Below, piece after piece: positions 24,416 to 33,291 of a DNA stretch of 64,000 nucleotides. A model generated the notes under the pieces. The model was not told the origin of the DNA and ran no database searches. It worked only from the letters and a program-made list of their open reading frames with translations. Numbering within the stretch: the first letter of the stretch is position 1; each line of letters starts with the position of its first letter. Position numbers and translations under genes: made by a program. Source of the DNA: Ramlibacter tataouinensis (lineage in GTDB: Bacteria > Pseudomonadota > Gammaproteobacteria > Burkholderiales > Burkholderiaceae_C); the NCBI RefSeq assembly GCF_001580455.1, contig NZ_CP010951.1:1302001-1366000 (forward strand), given 5' to 3'.

Positions 24416-27400
24416 CTAGCAACGGAACACAACGCGTGCTGGCAACTCTGGCAAGGTGACGCCGTCCTGATCGAATGCGTCGAGAGGCCTGCCATCGACC
24501 TCCACGCGCACCAGCGGTCTAGGCAGCGGCGGGCGCATGACGATGCCACCGGGCGGGCACGCGAGCCCCGGCTGCGCGTCGAGCCGCAGCGTGTCCGGTC
24601 CGTCGCGCTGCAGCGTGTAGCTCAGCGGTCCCCACCACGTTGGCAAGCCCTCGATCGCGACACCGTCAGCGTCAAGCCATGCGTCGGAAAGGCCGGCCGC
24701 GATGACCAGTGCCGCGTCGCTGGAACGCTCGTAGGCGAACATCCCGAGTACCGCCAGCACGTACTCCGCCCCGATCCATGCGTGCGGCACGTCGCCCAGA
24801 TGGCCCGGGCTGCGAGGGTCGCGCCACGAGATCTCGGGCCACTGATTCCAGGCTGGCGGCCTGCGATCGGCGAGGAAGAACTCCAGCAGCTCGTGCGCGT
24901 CCGCTCGGCGGCCGAGCCGCACCAGTGCGCCGAGAACGCGAATCTCGTACGCCGAATAGTTGTTCCACTCGATCTCCCTGCGACGGCGCTTGCGGAAGTG
25001 ATGCAGGTAGTCGTCGAAAGTCCGTGCGAGCGGGCCGGGCGCAAGGCGTTCGGGTGCATCGGTGGTCGCGATGGCCGTGGCGGTGGCCGACGGGTCCATA
25101 TCCGCCCACTCGACGGAGCCGGGGATGTAGTTCAGTGCGTGCGAGGCCATGGTCGCCGCGATCGATTCGTACAGGCACCCGCCGAACTCGCCCTGCAGGG
25201 CGCGAAGACGCGCCGCCTCGCCCTCGGTGCCGAGCGCTCTCGCCAGATCGGCGCCGTCGCCGATCCCGCGCAGCGCCCAGAAGTCGTCCCAGTATGCGTG
25301 CACCGGTTGTGCGAGATAGCCCTCGTGACTGACCGACTCGGGCAGGATGCCGAAGCAGGCCTGTCGCTGCGGTGTGCGAAATTCCGGCGTGCGGCGCTGC
25401 GCGAGGAGCGACTCGAGGTAGCCGATCGCGCGCTGCGCCGCCGGCCAGAGCGCCGCGGTGAAGTCGCGGTCGCCCGTGAAGCGGAAGTACTCGGCGAGCG
25501 TAAACACGAACTGCCCGTGGCTGTCGTGCTCCGGCAACCAGTCCGGGCCGTCGCGATCGACGACGCAGGGCACGTTGCCGTCGCTGGCCTGGTGGGTCGC
25601 GTACCAAGCGAGAAAGTCGCGCACCTCGGTGGCGCAGCCCATGCGCAGCAGCGCGGCGGACATTGTCGCGCCATCGCGGATCCAGCACCGCGTGTAGCGC
25701 CGCGGCCCGGGCTGGAGAGCCGGGCCGTCGCGGTTCGCCAGGATGTGCGCGGTGGCGGAACGCAACGACCGAATGCATTCCGACCCGTCTCCTCCGATCT
25801 GCAAGCGCACGCGGTCGAGCTTGCGCGACCAATGGCCCACGGCTTCGTCGAGGCTCGATGGCTCGTCCTCGCGCAATCCCGAAGCGGTCACTGGGCCGAG
25901 CGCCGGTCGCTCGAGGAAGGGCACTGCGATTTCTGCGTCACGGCTCGCCGTCGGCGGCACGTCGAGATCCCAGTGCAGCGCGCCGGACGCGCAGCCCAGC
26001 GCGTCGACGATCTCTGTGTGGGGCGGCGGAACACCCCGCACCAGGTGGCGCATCACGCCACCCTGCTCGAACGCCGCGGCGCCGAAGCCGCTGGCCGGCG
26101 TACGCGGCACGACTCGCGTGGAGCCGTTGACCAGCGCCACGCCGCCCTGCCAGGCGAGCGACCGGATCTCCGCGATGCCTCCGATGCCACGGTACGACTG
26201 CCAGGGCGGGGACACCTGGAAGGGACGCAGCGCCACGAAGAGACGAACTCGCCGTGCGGCGGGGCCGCCGTTTTCAACCCGGTACCTCGCCACCGCCTGC
26301 GGCCGCCCCGACTCGATGGCCGCGTACGCCGTGATGGTCAAGGTCAGGTCGCCGTGGCGCCACGTGGAGGACGGGATCGGTAACTCGCCCTGCTCAAGCG
26401 AGACGCCGATCTGCGCGTCGGCCCAGGTGATCAGCGTACCGTCCGCGTAAAGGAAGGGCTCCAGCGAGAAGCTGCCGCGCTCGGGCTCCAGCATGCCTTC
26501 TTCGTTCATGATCGCCGCCGTCGTCCCGCTCGGGGCGCCCGTGGGTGTCCAGTACGACTGCTCGCGATGCAGCCAGCGCGGATGGTGTCCGCGGGGCTCA
26601 CTCGCGGCGACAGCGTGGAAGAACTCGGAGAGCGAGCGCGAGAAGTCGAAGGGCCGCAACTCGAGTCGGCGGATCTCGGGCGGCGCGGCGGCGGCCACCC
26701 CGTGGACCAGCAGCCGGAGGTGCCGCGAGCGTCCGCCGCCCGGCAGGTAGACGTAGCTGCGCTCGCCTTCGGCCTGCGTTGCGGTGGCCAGTGCCGTCCA
26801 CGCGGCGCCGTCGTCGCCGCTCTGGACCTCGAAGGATAGTGGGGCCCCGTCCCCTGCCCAGTCGATCACCAGGCCGCCGTACTCGTGCTCCCGGCCGAAG
26901 TCGAGCGCGAGCCAGGCGGGAAAGTCGCCGGGCGCGCCACACCAGCTGGTGTGCGGCGATGGGTCCAGTGCCTGCTCCGGCGCGTGGCCGGGTGCCGCGC
27001 TCGAGGCAGCGACCCGCGGCGGGCCGGCCGGTGCCAGGTCCTCCAGGCGGATGTCGCAGATCGACACGGTCCCGCGGCCGCCCGGTCCCGCGACGATCGC
27101 GATCTCCAGCACGCCCAGCTCGCGCAAGGTACCGCCGCCGGCCGGCCCCCAGGCGAAGGTCACCTCGCTGCTGCGGATGCGCAGCGCCTGCCACTCGGAA
27201 GGGAACGTGTAGGCGTCACGATGCCACCACCAGACGTTGTGGCCGCTCGCGTCCGCCAGCTTGATCTCGAGCTTGTTCGCCGGCGCGGCGCCGCGCACGC
27301 GCAGCGACAGGGCCCATGCCGGGGGCATCCGGCGCGCCACGAGCTTGCGCGCCACCACGAAGCCGCCGCCGCCATGAAAGTCGTAGTCCAGTCGCAGCGC

Positions 27401-27526
27401 GGGGTGGCCGGGCGGGCCGGCATCGGCCGCGAGCTCGAGACGCGCCCGGCCGGACACGATCGCGCCCCAGCCGGAGATGTCGCTCAAGTCGTCCAGCGGC
27501 TCACCGTTCGGCGTCATGTCAGCCAT
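24416..27526 (-). CDS. Discoidin-domain protein with (alpha/alpha)6-barrel, probable glycoside hydrolase
   Basis: A 1036-residue cytoplasmic protein. Residues about 10-150 look like a beta-sandwich carbohydrate module and residues 165-300 like an F5/8 type C (discoidin) domain. A beta-rich middle is followed by an alpha-barrel region at 590-950 with repeated aromatic/Trp helices (CWIRDGATMSAALL, HGQFVFTLAEYFRFTGD, YWDDFWALRGI). The CWIRDG and EHDSHGQF elements are typical of glucoamylase-like and GH94-like barrels. I cannot assign a CAZy family or substrate. Start ATG 27526 has GAGGTGG upstream and lies one base after the stop of the GH94 gene, so translation is coupled. Confidence 0.75.
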   Translation of the reverse strand: MADMTPNGEPLDDLSDISGWGAIVSGRARLELAADAGPPGHPALRLDYDFHGGGGFVVARKLVARRMPPAWALSLRVRGAAPANKLEIKLADASGHNVWWWHRDAYTFPSEWQALRIRSSEVTFAWGPAGGGTLRELGVLEIAIVAGPGGRGTVSICDIRLEDLAPAGPPRVAASSAAPGHAPEQALDPSPHTSWCGAPGDFPAWLALDFGREHEYGGLVIDWAGDGAPLSFEVQSGDDGAAWTALATATQAEGERSYVYLPGGGRSRHLRLLVHGVAAAAPPEIRRLELRPFDFSRSLSEFFHAVAASEPRGHHPRWLHREQSYWTPTGAPSGTTAAIMNEEGMLEPERGSFSLEPFLYADGTLITWADAQIGVSLEQGELPIPSSTWRHGDLTLTITAYAAIESGRPQAVARYRVENGGPAARRVRLFVALRPFQVSPPWQSYRGIGGIAEIRSLAWQGGVALVNGSTRVVPRTPASGFGAAAFEQGGVMRHLVRGVPPPHTEIVDALGCASGALHWDLDVPPTASRDAEIAVPFLERPALGPVTASGLREDEPSSLDEAVGHWSRKLDRVRLQIGGDGSECIRSLRSATAHILANRDGPALQPGPRRYTRCWIRDGATMSAALLRMGCATEVRDFLAWYATHQASDGNVPCVVDRDGPDWLPEHDSHGQFVFTLAEYFRFTGDRDFTAALWPAAQRAIGYLESLLAQRRTPEFRTPQRQACFGILPESVSHEGYLAQPVHAYWDDFWALRGIGDGADLARALGTEGEAARLRALQGEFGGCLYESIAATMASHALNYIPGSVEWADMDPSATATAIATTDAPERLAPGPLARTFDDYLHHFRKRRRREIEWNNYSAYEIRVLGALVRLGRRADAHELLEFFLADRRPPAWNQWPEISWRDPRSPGHLGDVPHAWIGAEYVLAVLGMFAYERSSDAALVIAAGLSDAWLDADGVAIEGLPTWWGPLSYTLQRDGPDTLRLDAQPGLACPPGGIVMRPPLPRPLVRVEVDGRPLDAFDQDGVTLPELPARVVFRC

Positions 27527-27527
27527 G

Positions 27528-30500
27528 TCAGCCCACCTCGACTTCGATGACGTTGTCACCGCCCTGCAGCACATCCATCGGCACGAGGGCGCCGCCCGTG
27601 CGGTACGGGTGCGGCTCGCGCTCTATGGCCAGTGGCTGGCCGTTGCATGCCAGCGCCTTCGGCCCGTGCCCCAACGCGCCGACGCGGTAGCGCACCGTCA
27701 CGGCTCGCCCTTGCAGCTGCACGCGCGCGACGAGTCCGTCCAGCGCCCGCGGTAGCACCGGGTCTATGCACAGTGCCGACCGCTGCAGGCGCAGGCCAAG
27801 CAGGCACTCACGCACAAGTCGCACGGCGATGCCTGCACCGCTCGAGTAGACGCGCCAGCCGCCCTCGACATCGACGGCGCCGGTGCGCACCGCGTCGTAG
27901 GAAGCCGCGGCCTCGGCGCGATCCGCGAAGTCGGCGTCCGAGCTCGACGTGTAGCAGTTGGCCTGGCGCAGCCGCGCGTTCGCAACGGTATCGCGCAGCC
28001 CGACCGGATTCGCCTGCCGCAGCGCGTGGAACGCGGCCTCGCCATCGCCCAGGTGTGCCAGGGCCTCGGCCCAGCGCAGGTGGGCGTGCATGTACATCAG
28101 GCCGATCTCGCGCCCGAAGTAGGTGCTGGTCTCGGCACGCTGGAAGTGTCGCTGCAGGCCGCCGTGATAACGCAGGGGCCGATCGAACAGGCGCGCGCCG
28201 TCGGCCGCGATCAGGTGACTCCGGATCAGCTGCACGTGATGCGAGGCCTGCTCGGAGGAGAACAGGTTCGCGAGGATCGCATGGATCATCGGGAGCACGC
28301 TGTACCGCACGCCGGTCTCGCCGTCGTTCGGGTGCAGCCAGTGCTCCACCGCGCCGCCGGACCGAAAGCGCGCGAGACCGGCGACGACGCCGTCAGCAAC
28401 GAGCAGCCGCTGAAAGTCCTCGCGGATGCCCGCCAGCGAAGCCTCGAGCGCAGTGGCCAGGGCATCGCGGCCGCACTGGCGCAGTGCCTGCGCCAGTGCC
28501 GACACGGTCTGATAGTGCAGCGTCACGGTCCACGCGCTGCACAGTTCCCCGGCCAGCGCGGGGTCGGCCGGCTGGAGCGAATCGTTCCAGTCACCGTGAC
28601 CGTACGCCGCCAGGCGCGTGCCTGGGATCACGCGTCGGTCGATCAGCGCCAGCGCGCGCTGGACGTGCGCGAGCACGCTGCCGTGCTGCGCCTTCGCGTC
28701 GCCTTCGGGATGAAAAAACGCCACCTGCTCGTCGAGCACCGCCGCGTCGCCTCCGGCGAGCAGGTATCGAGCGAGCGCCAGCAGCGGCCAGAACACGATG
28801 TCGCCGTGCGAGTCGCCGGCGCGTATGCCGCGCTCACGCTCGAAGAACATGAACCACTGCGGCCAATCACCGTCCTCGTTCTGGTTGCGCAGGACGCGCA
28901 ACAGCAGGTCGCGCACGGGCGGCATGCGCCCGAGCGACAGCAGCAGTTCCACTGGTCCCTGGCACACATCGCGCGTGCCCCAGCCGCCGCCCGAATACTG
29001 TTCGAGGCCGCGTGGGGCGAGATGGTGGATCCAGGCGTCATGCGCGAACCACGGCAGGATGGCCGCAAGGCGCGTAACGTCCGTGCACCCGGGATGCTCC
29101 AGGACGAGCTCGCCGGTCATGCCGCGCCAGAAGCGTTCCGCGCAGGCGGCGTCTGCCGCATACCGGTCCACTGCAGCCTCGGCGGGAGGTGCGGCGGTGA
29201 GCTGGCCGGTGATACGCAAGCCCAGCGTCGTGCTGGGCGCGGTGACGAGCACCACGAATGGCTGGCCGCGCGACCGGCCGTCCGCGAACAGCAGCTCGTC
29301 GCCGCCCACGCGCTCCAGCACAGTCTCACGCGTGGCATCGATGCGGAACGTGCCGTCCGGGAAGCGGCGGCCCAAGTCGGAATCCGGCAGGCAGGCGAAG
29401 ACCATGGCCTGTCCGTCGCGGGTCCAGCGGGCCGGGACTGCCTGCGAACCGTCATCTCCGTTCAGGGCCACGTGGTGCGACACGAGGAAGCGGCACGGCG
29501 GTCCTTCGAGCACTCGCGCCGTAAGCCACAGCTCGTGCCGGTCCACTGCCGCCCAACTGCGCACTTCCAGCAGGAGATCCGCATGGCGGTAGAGCCAGCG
29601 TGCGCCGCTGCCGGTCATCTCGAAGGCGGATGGCCCGCCGAGAAGATGCCAACGGCCGTAGCGCTCGATGAACACCCGCTGGCCGTGCGAGCAGAACAAT
29701 GAGAGGTACGAGTGCGTGGTCGAGAGGAAGCGGTTGATGCTGACGTGTCCCTGGGTCACCATCGAATGGAAGACCCCGCCCATCCACACCGTCGTCGTGA
29801 GCGACGCTTCGTCGGGCACGAGGCGCTCGCCCGTGCGCAGGATCTGCCCGTGCGGGCGCAGGCTGGCGCGCTCCTTGGCCGGCAGCACGACGTGCCCGCC
29901 GTCACCGGTGAACCAGGACAGCAGCTGCCCGTGCGCCTCCTCGACGGCACGGCGCTCGGTGCGGAACTGCGCCGCCAGCGTGCCCGGATCGAGCTCTTCC
30001 GCGGTGAGCAGCGACGCATCGCTGAACAGCGTCGCGGCGCGCACCGACGCCGCGCCGCTGTACTCGCCTGGCGGGGCAGCCTCGGGCAGCGCCTGGGCGC
30101 GATCGACGAAGCCGAGGTCGGCGGCACTGCTGGCATGAGGATGGTCGGGCTCCAGCCATGCGAAGAAGCCGAGGGTGGCGCGCTCTCCTGCGGCGAGCCG
30201 CAGCGGATCGTCCTGCAGCACGGCCATCGAATGCTCGTGCTGCCGGCGCGTTGCGGGCAGGCGCTCGGCCAGCAACGCCGCGGGCGGCCCCCCGGCGCGC
30301 GTGGACAGCCCGTGGAACTGGAGCGCATCGGTGCAAAAACCTGTCGCTCGCCGCAGGGAACCGAGGCACAGCCATGGATGGCGTCCGCCTACGGACAGGT
30401 TCTGCCGCACCGCCAGCACGGCCCCGCGCGAAGGATGCGCCAGCGGCGTGTGGTCGACGTACTGGCTCACGTAGTACTCGTTCAGCCGCACGGCGCCGTA

Positions 30501-30896
30501 GTCGGCGAGCGCGACGTCCTGCGCATGGACGAGATCCACCATGGCCGATCCATCGCCGGCGATCTCCAGCGCCACGTGCCAGAACCACGCCGGTGCGGAC
30601 GCGGCCAGGACCAGCGACACGCGAAAGCGGATGCCGCTCCAGTCGCCAGAGATTGCGAGGCCCTGTGTGCCGAACCGAACCAGCCCGGGGCTGCGCGGGC
30701 CGAGCAACGGCGTCCAGTCGACGTGCGCGCCGTGGCGACGCAGATACAGATTGGCCGGACCGCCCTCGACTTCATTGCCGAGAAAGGCGTTGACGATCAC
30801 GTCGCGGTAATCGATGCGGCGGATCGACCCGTTCCGATTCAACTCCACCGCCAGTCCACTCGGGCTGGCCAGGCGCAGCGGTCCTGTCTCGCTCAT
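27528..30896 (-). CDS. GH94-type glycoside phosphorylase (beta-1,2-oligoglucan phosphorylase-like)
   Basis: A 1122-residue cytoplasmic enzyme. The N-terminal super-beta-sandwich and a C-terminal (alpha/alpha)6 barrel are visible. The barrel carries YSGGGWGTRDVCQGPVELLL and YGHGDWNDSLQ, with D769 in the DWND motif matching the GH94 general acid. The size (about 1100 residues) and the neighbouring GH3 gene resemble beta-1,2-oligoglucan phosphorylase clusters. Such enzymes split glycosidic bonds with phosphate to give glucose 1-phosphate. ATG 30896 overlaps the stop of the last 21-codon repeat ORF and uses the Shine-Dalgarno inside that repeat. Confidence 0.8.
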   Translation of the reverse strand: MSETGPLRLASPSGLAVELNRNGSIRRIDYRDVIVNAFLGNEVEGGPANLYLRRHGAHVDWTPLLGPRSPGLVRFGTQGLAISGDWSGIRFRVSLVLAASAPAWFWHVALEIAGDGSAMVDLVHAQDVALADYGAVRLNEYYVSQYVDHTPLAHPSRGAVLAVRQNLSVGGRHPWLCLGSLRRATGFCTDALQFHGLSTRAGGPPAALLAERLPATRRQHEHSMAVLQDDPLRLAAGERATLGFFAWLEPDHPHASSAADLGFVDRAQALPEAAPPGEYSGAASVRAATLFSDASLLTAEELDPGTLAAQFRTERRAVEEAHGQLLSWFTGDGGHVVLPAKERASLRPHGQILRTGERLVPDEASLTTTVWMGGVFHSMVTQGHVSINRFLSTTHSYLSLFCSHGQRVFIERYGRWHLLGGPSAFEMTGSGARWLYRHADLLLEVRSWAAVDRHELWLTARVLEGPPCRFLVSHHVALNGDDGSQAVPARWTRDGQAMVFACLPDSDLGRRFPDGTFRIDATRETVLERVGGDELLFADGRSRGQPFVVLVTAPSTTLGLRITGQLTAAPPAEAAVDRYAADAACAERFWRGMTGELVLEHPGCTDVTRLAAILPWFAHDAWIHHLAPRGLEQYSGGGWGTRDVCQGPVELLLSLGRMPPVRDLLLRVLRNQNEDGDWPQWFMFFERERGIRAGDSHGDIVFWPLLALARYLLAGGDAAVLDEQVAFFHPEGDAKAQHGSVLAHVQRALALIDRRVIPGTRLAAYGHGDWNDSLQPADPALAGELCSAWTVTLHYQTVSALAQALRQCGRDALATALEASLAGIREDFQRLLVADGVVAGLARFRSGGAVEHWLHPNDGETGVRYSVLPMIHAILANLFSSEQASHHVQLIRSHLIAADGARLFDRPLRYHGGLQRHFQRAETSTYFGREIGLMYMHAHLRWAEALAHLGDGEAAFHALRQANPVGLRDTVANARLRQANCYTSSSDADFADRAEAAASYDAVRTGAVDVEGGWRVYSSGAGIAVRLVRECLLGLRLQRSALCIDPVLPRALDGLVARVQLQGRAVTVRYRVGALGHGPKALACNGQPLAIEREPHPYRTGGALVPMDVLQGGDNVIEVEVG

Positions 30897-30958
30897 TGGA
30901 CAACCTCCGCCCTGCGGGCTGCGGTGCTATGAGCCTTCGGAGCGGCCGGGCGGCTCAT
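30893..30958 (-). CDS. Repeat mini-ORF 3 (21 residues)
   Basis: Same as mini-ORFs 1 and 2 except that Ile20 is Val. It has the same internal GGAGG site upstream. Its stop overlaps the ATG of the GH94 gene as ATGA. Confidence 0.4.
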   Translation of the reverse strand: MSRPAAPKAHSTAARRAEVVQ

Positions 30959-31020
30959 TGGATAACCTCCGCCCTGCGGGCTGCGGTGCTATGAGCCTTC
31001 GGAGCGGCCGGGCGGCTCAT
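30955..31020 (-). CDS. Repeat mini-ORF 2 (21 residues)
   Basis: Identical in sequence to mini-ORF 1. It has a GGAGG site 7 bases before its ATG (31028-31032), inside the 3' end of mini-ORF 1, and its stop overlaps the ATG of mini-ORF 3. Confidence 0.4.
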   Translation of the reverse strand: MSRPAAPKAHSTAARRAEVIQ

Positions 31021-31082
31021 TGGATAACCTCCGCCCTGCGGGCTGCGGTGCTATGAGCCTTCGGAGCGGCCGGGCGGCTCAT
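31017..31082 (-). CDS. Repeat mini-ORF 1 (21 residues)
   Basis: First of three 21-codon frames (MSRPAAPKAHSTAARRAEVI plus Q). Its ATG overlaps the stop of the ABC gene as ATGA, and its own stop overlaps the ATG of mini-ORF 2 in the same way. No ribosome site precedes it, so it would depend on re-initiation after the ABC stop. The peptide is basic and of unknown role; the frame may serve only to carry ribosomes to the next start. Confidence 0.4.
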   Translation of the reverse strand: MSRPAAPKAHSTAARRAEVIQ

Positions 31083-32788
31083 GCTGTGTAGGTCTCGCGG
31101 TGGACGGAGTGGGCGCTCCACGTCGCGCCTGCCTCGAGCGTGAGGCACTGGTCATGGCACGTGCTGAGCGCTTCATCGGACTCGAACGTGACCACGGTGA
31201 TGGAGCGCGTGGCGAGCAGGCGGATCAAGCGCGCCGTCTCATCGACGCCGAGCAGCTTGCTGGGCCTGTCGAGAACGGCAAAGCGCGGGGTGGCGAGCAG
31301 AACGCGGGCAAACGACAGGCGCTCCTGGTCCGCCAGTGAGAACACGTCGTCCCAATCGTGCTGGACCTCGAGGCCACCGGCGCGCGAGACCGCGTCTTCC
31401 ACCCCTACGGCGCTCAGCACCGCGCCGATCTGGGCTTCGTCGGCCTCGTGCTCTTGCTGGGTGCGCAGCAGCGCTTCGCGCAAGGTCCCCGGCGGCAGGT
31501 AGGTCCGCTCGGGCAGGAACAGGATGGCGCCGGGCGCAGGCCGCACGATGCGCCCCTCCCCCGCCCTCCACAGTGACGCGCTCGCACGGAACAGCGCGAC
31601 GCGAGCCGCTTCGTTCGGACCCATCACCAGCACATGTGTACCGGGGGGGACGGTGAATGTGAGCGAGCGCAGTACTGTGGCGTCGTCGTGTCGCGAGCGC
31701 AGCGACAGCGCCTGCCACGCGAGCTGCATGCCATCTTCCCGGATCTCGATGCCGCTTGGGCGTGGCGCCGCCGCTTGCTCGGCTCCGTCCTGCAGGGCCG
31801 ACAGCCGTGCAAGCACGACCGCATAGCCCGAAATCTGCTGGAACTGCGTGATGACCAGGGAGAATGCGCCGATCAGGTGCGAGAACGCCATGGCTGACTG
31901 GGTGATCACGCCGAACGCCGCCTCGCCCCGTATGAACAGCGGCGCCACGATCAGCACCGGGATGATCTGGATCAGGTAGTTGTAGCCGGTGGTGAAGAAG
32001 CCCAGGTTTCGGTTGACGCCGATGATGCGCTCGGCGTTCGAGACCAGGTCGTCGACCCGGCGCCGCAGGAGGGCGCCGATGCGGCCTTCGCGCCGCAGCA
32101 TCGCGACCGATTCCGCGTTCTGGCGCAAGTGAACGAGATCAGCCCGCAGATGGGCTTCGCGGTCGGCCTGCCGGTAATTCAGCCATAGCAGCGATCGACC
32201 GAACAGCACAGTCAGGCATGAGCCTAGCGCCGCGTAGGCCACCGCGACACCGAACAGCAGGGGGCTGATCGACCACATCACGCTGGAGAACGCGAGGGTC
32301 GTGAAGGTGGTGTTGAGCAAGACCAGCATCAGCGAAATCGTCGTCGCCGTGAAGGCGCGGACGTCGTCGGCAATGCGCTGGTCCGGGTTCTCGATCCCGC
32401 TCTCGCGCAGCCAGTAGTAGGTGCCTTCCTCCAGGTACTCGCCGACGAGTCTGCGCGTGAGCCACCCGCGCCAAAGCAGCGCAAGGTGCTCCTCGGTGTA
32501 GCGGTAGACGACCGCGGCGACGGTGGATACCGCGAAGACTGCCACGTAGATGGTGGCCATCGTGAGAAAGACCGGCATGCTGCGCCGCTCGATCGCGGTC
32601 ATGAAGTCGCGGCCGACATAGCTGTTCAGCACATTCAGGCCGTTGATCGCGAGCAGCAGCGCCAGCAATGCCACAAACAGGCGCTTCGCGCGACTCCCGG
32701 CTTCCGGCGAGCGCGCGAACGAACTCACCATCTCGCGCCAGCGCAACCAGGATTGCCGGTTGAGCAGAAAGCCATCGCTCTCGTCCAT
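31079..32788 (-). CDS. SbmA/YddA-type ABC protein with degenerate ATPase domain
   Basis: A 569-residue inner-membrane protein. The N-terminal half has about six helices and the SbmA/BacA signature region (NPDQRIADDVRAFT). The C-terminal half aligns with the ABCD/YddA nucleotide-binding domain, but Walker A is GPNEAARV (390-397; Lys and Ser/Thr lost), the Q-loop Gln is Glu, the signature is FSLAD (483-487), Walker B is VLDR (catalytic Glu replaced by Arg, 508) and the H-loop His is lost. ATP hydrolysis seems impossible, so transport may be proton-driven as in SbmA. Start at 32788 has a GGGGGAAG site. First gene of the glycan operon. Confidence 0.82.
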   Translation of the reverse strand: MDESDGFLLNRQSWLRWREMVSSFARSPEAGSRAKRLFVALLALLLAINGLNVLNSYVGRDFMTAIERRSMPVFLTMATIYVAVFAVSTVAAVVYRYTEEHLALLWRGWLTRRLVGEYLEEGTYYWLRESGIENPDQRIADDVRAFTATTISLMLVLLNTTFTTLAFSSVMWSISPLLFGVAVAYAALGSCLTVLFGRSLLWLNYRQADREAHLRADLVHLRQNAESVAMLRREGRIGALLRRRVDDLVSNAERIIGVNRNLGFFTTGYNYLIQIIPVLIVAPLFIRGEAAFGVITQSAMAFSHLIGAFSLVITQFQQISGYAVVLARLSALQDGAEQAAAPRPSGIEIREDGMQLAWQALSLRSRHDDATVLRSLTFTVPPGTHVLVMGPNEAARVALFRASASLWRAGEGRIVRPAPGAILFLPERTYLPPGTLREALLRTQQEHEADEAQIGAVLSAVGVEDAVSRAGGLEVQHDWDDVFSLADQERLSFARVLLATPRFAVLDRPSKLLGVDETARLIRLLATRSITVVTFESDEALSTCHDQCLTLEAGATWSAHSVHRETYTA

Positions 32789-33015
32789 CTTCCCCCGATC
32801 ATTCGGCCGACTACCCATGGCACGCGTTGCGATTGCTTGAGCGCGGGATTCCAGATCGTGGCCACTCTATCCCAGTATTCGAGGATGGCGAAGCGCTGCC
32901 TTCTGCAGTGCGCTCGACCTCGAGCTAGGACAGGCCCTAGGCGGCGCGGACATCGGATCCCGCGAGCGTGAGCGCCCGCGGGGCTCGTCAGCTTCAATCA
33001 GGAGGACAATGCGGC

Positions 33016-33291
33016 ATGAACGAACCGATCAAGTCCGGCGATCGCTGCGAAGTCATTGCCGGCGCCCTCGGAATCAAGGGGCCGAACGTCGGCAAGCAAG
33101 TGACGGTGGGCGAGTTGCGCGGCGAGCACAGCGAGCACGGACGTATATGGCGCTGCCATGGCGAAGGGCTCGTGACCGAGTTCGGCGCCTTCGGTACCCA
33201 GGCCGACTTCGCTCAGTCCTGGCTACGCAAGTTACCGCCGAGCGCGGTACCCCCAGCAGTGAAGCAACGGGAGAAGGTGTCAAGCGGCTGA
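33016..33291 (+). CDS. Small beta-rich hypothetical protein (KOW/SH3-like)
   Basis: A 91-residue protein behind a GGAGG site. The first 60 residues (GDRCEVIAGALGIKGPNVGKQVTVGEL onward) resemble an SH3-like or KOW beta barrel of the kind that binds nucleic acid; the C-terminal part is a short helix and a basic tail. Function unknown. It is divergent from the glycan operon. Confidence 0.6.
   Translation: MNEPIKSGDRCEVIAGALGIKGPNVGKQVTVGELRGEHSEHGRIWRCHGEGLVTEFGAFGTQADFAQSWLRKLPPSAVPPAVKQREKVSSG

Larger units (their letters stand above)
30897..31082 (-). repeat. Three tandem 62-bp repeats carrying coupled mini-ORFs
   Basis: Three head-to-tail 62-bp units fill the whole junction between the ABC gene and the GH94 gene. 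Units 1 and 2 (nearest the ABC gene) are identical; the unit nearest GH94 differs by one base. Read on the minus strand each unit starts with ATG and ends with GGAGG plus 7 bases, so each supplies the ribosome site for the next ATG. ATGAGCC at its start pairs perfectly with GGCTCAT at unit bases 24-30, and CCGCCC (6-11) can pair with GGGCGG next to the ribosome site; the two pairings overlap and exclude each other. Confidence 0.97.

Noticed and set aside
28026..29702. 558-codon plus-strand frame opposite the GH94 gene
   Set aside because: Same reason: shadow frame with biased amino-acid use, no motif.
30897..31082. The 62-bp repeats as a CRISPR array
   Set aside because: Units are contiguous without spacers, and they carry frames and ribosome sites tied to the flanking genes.
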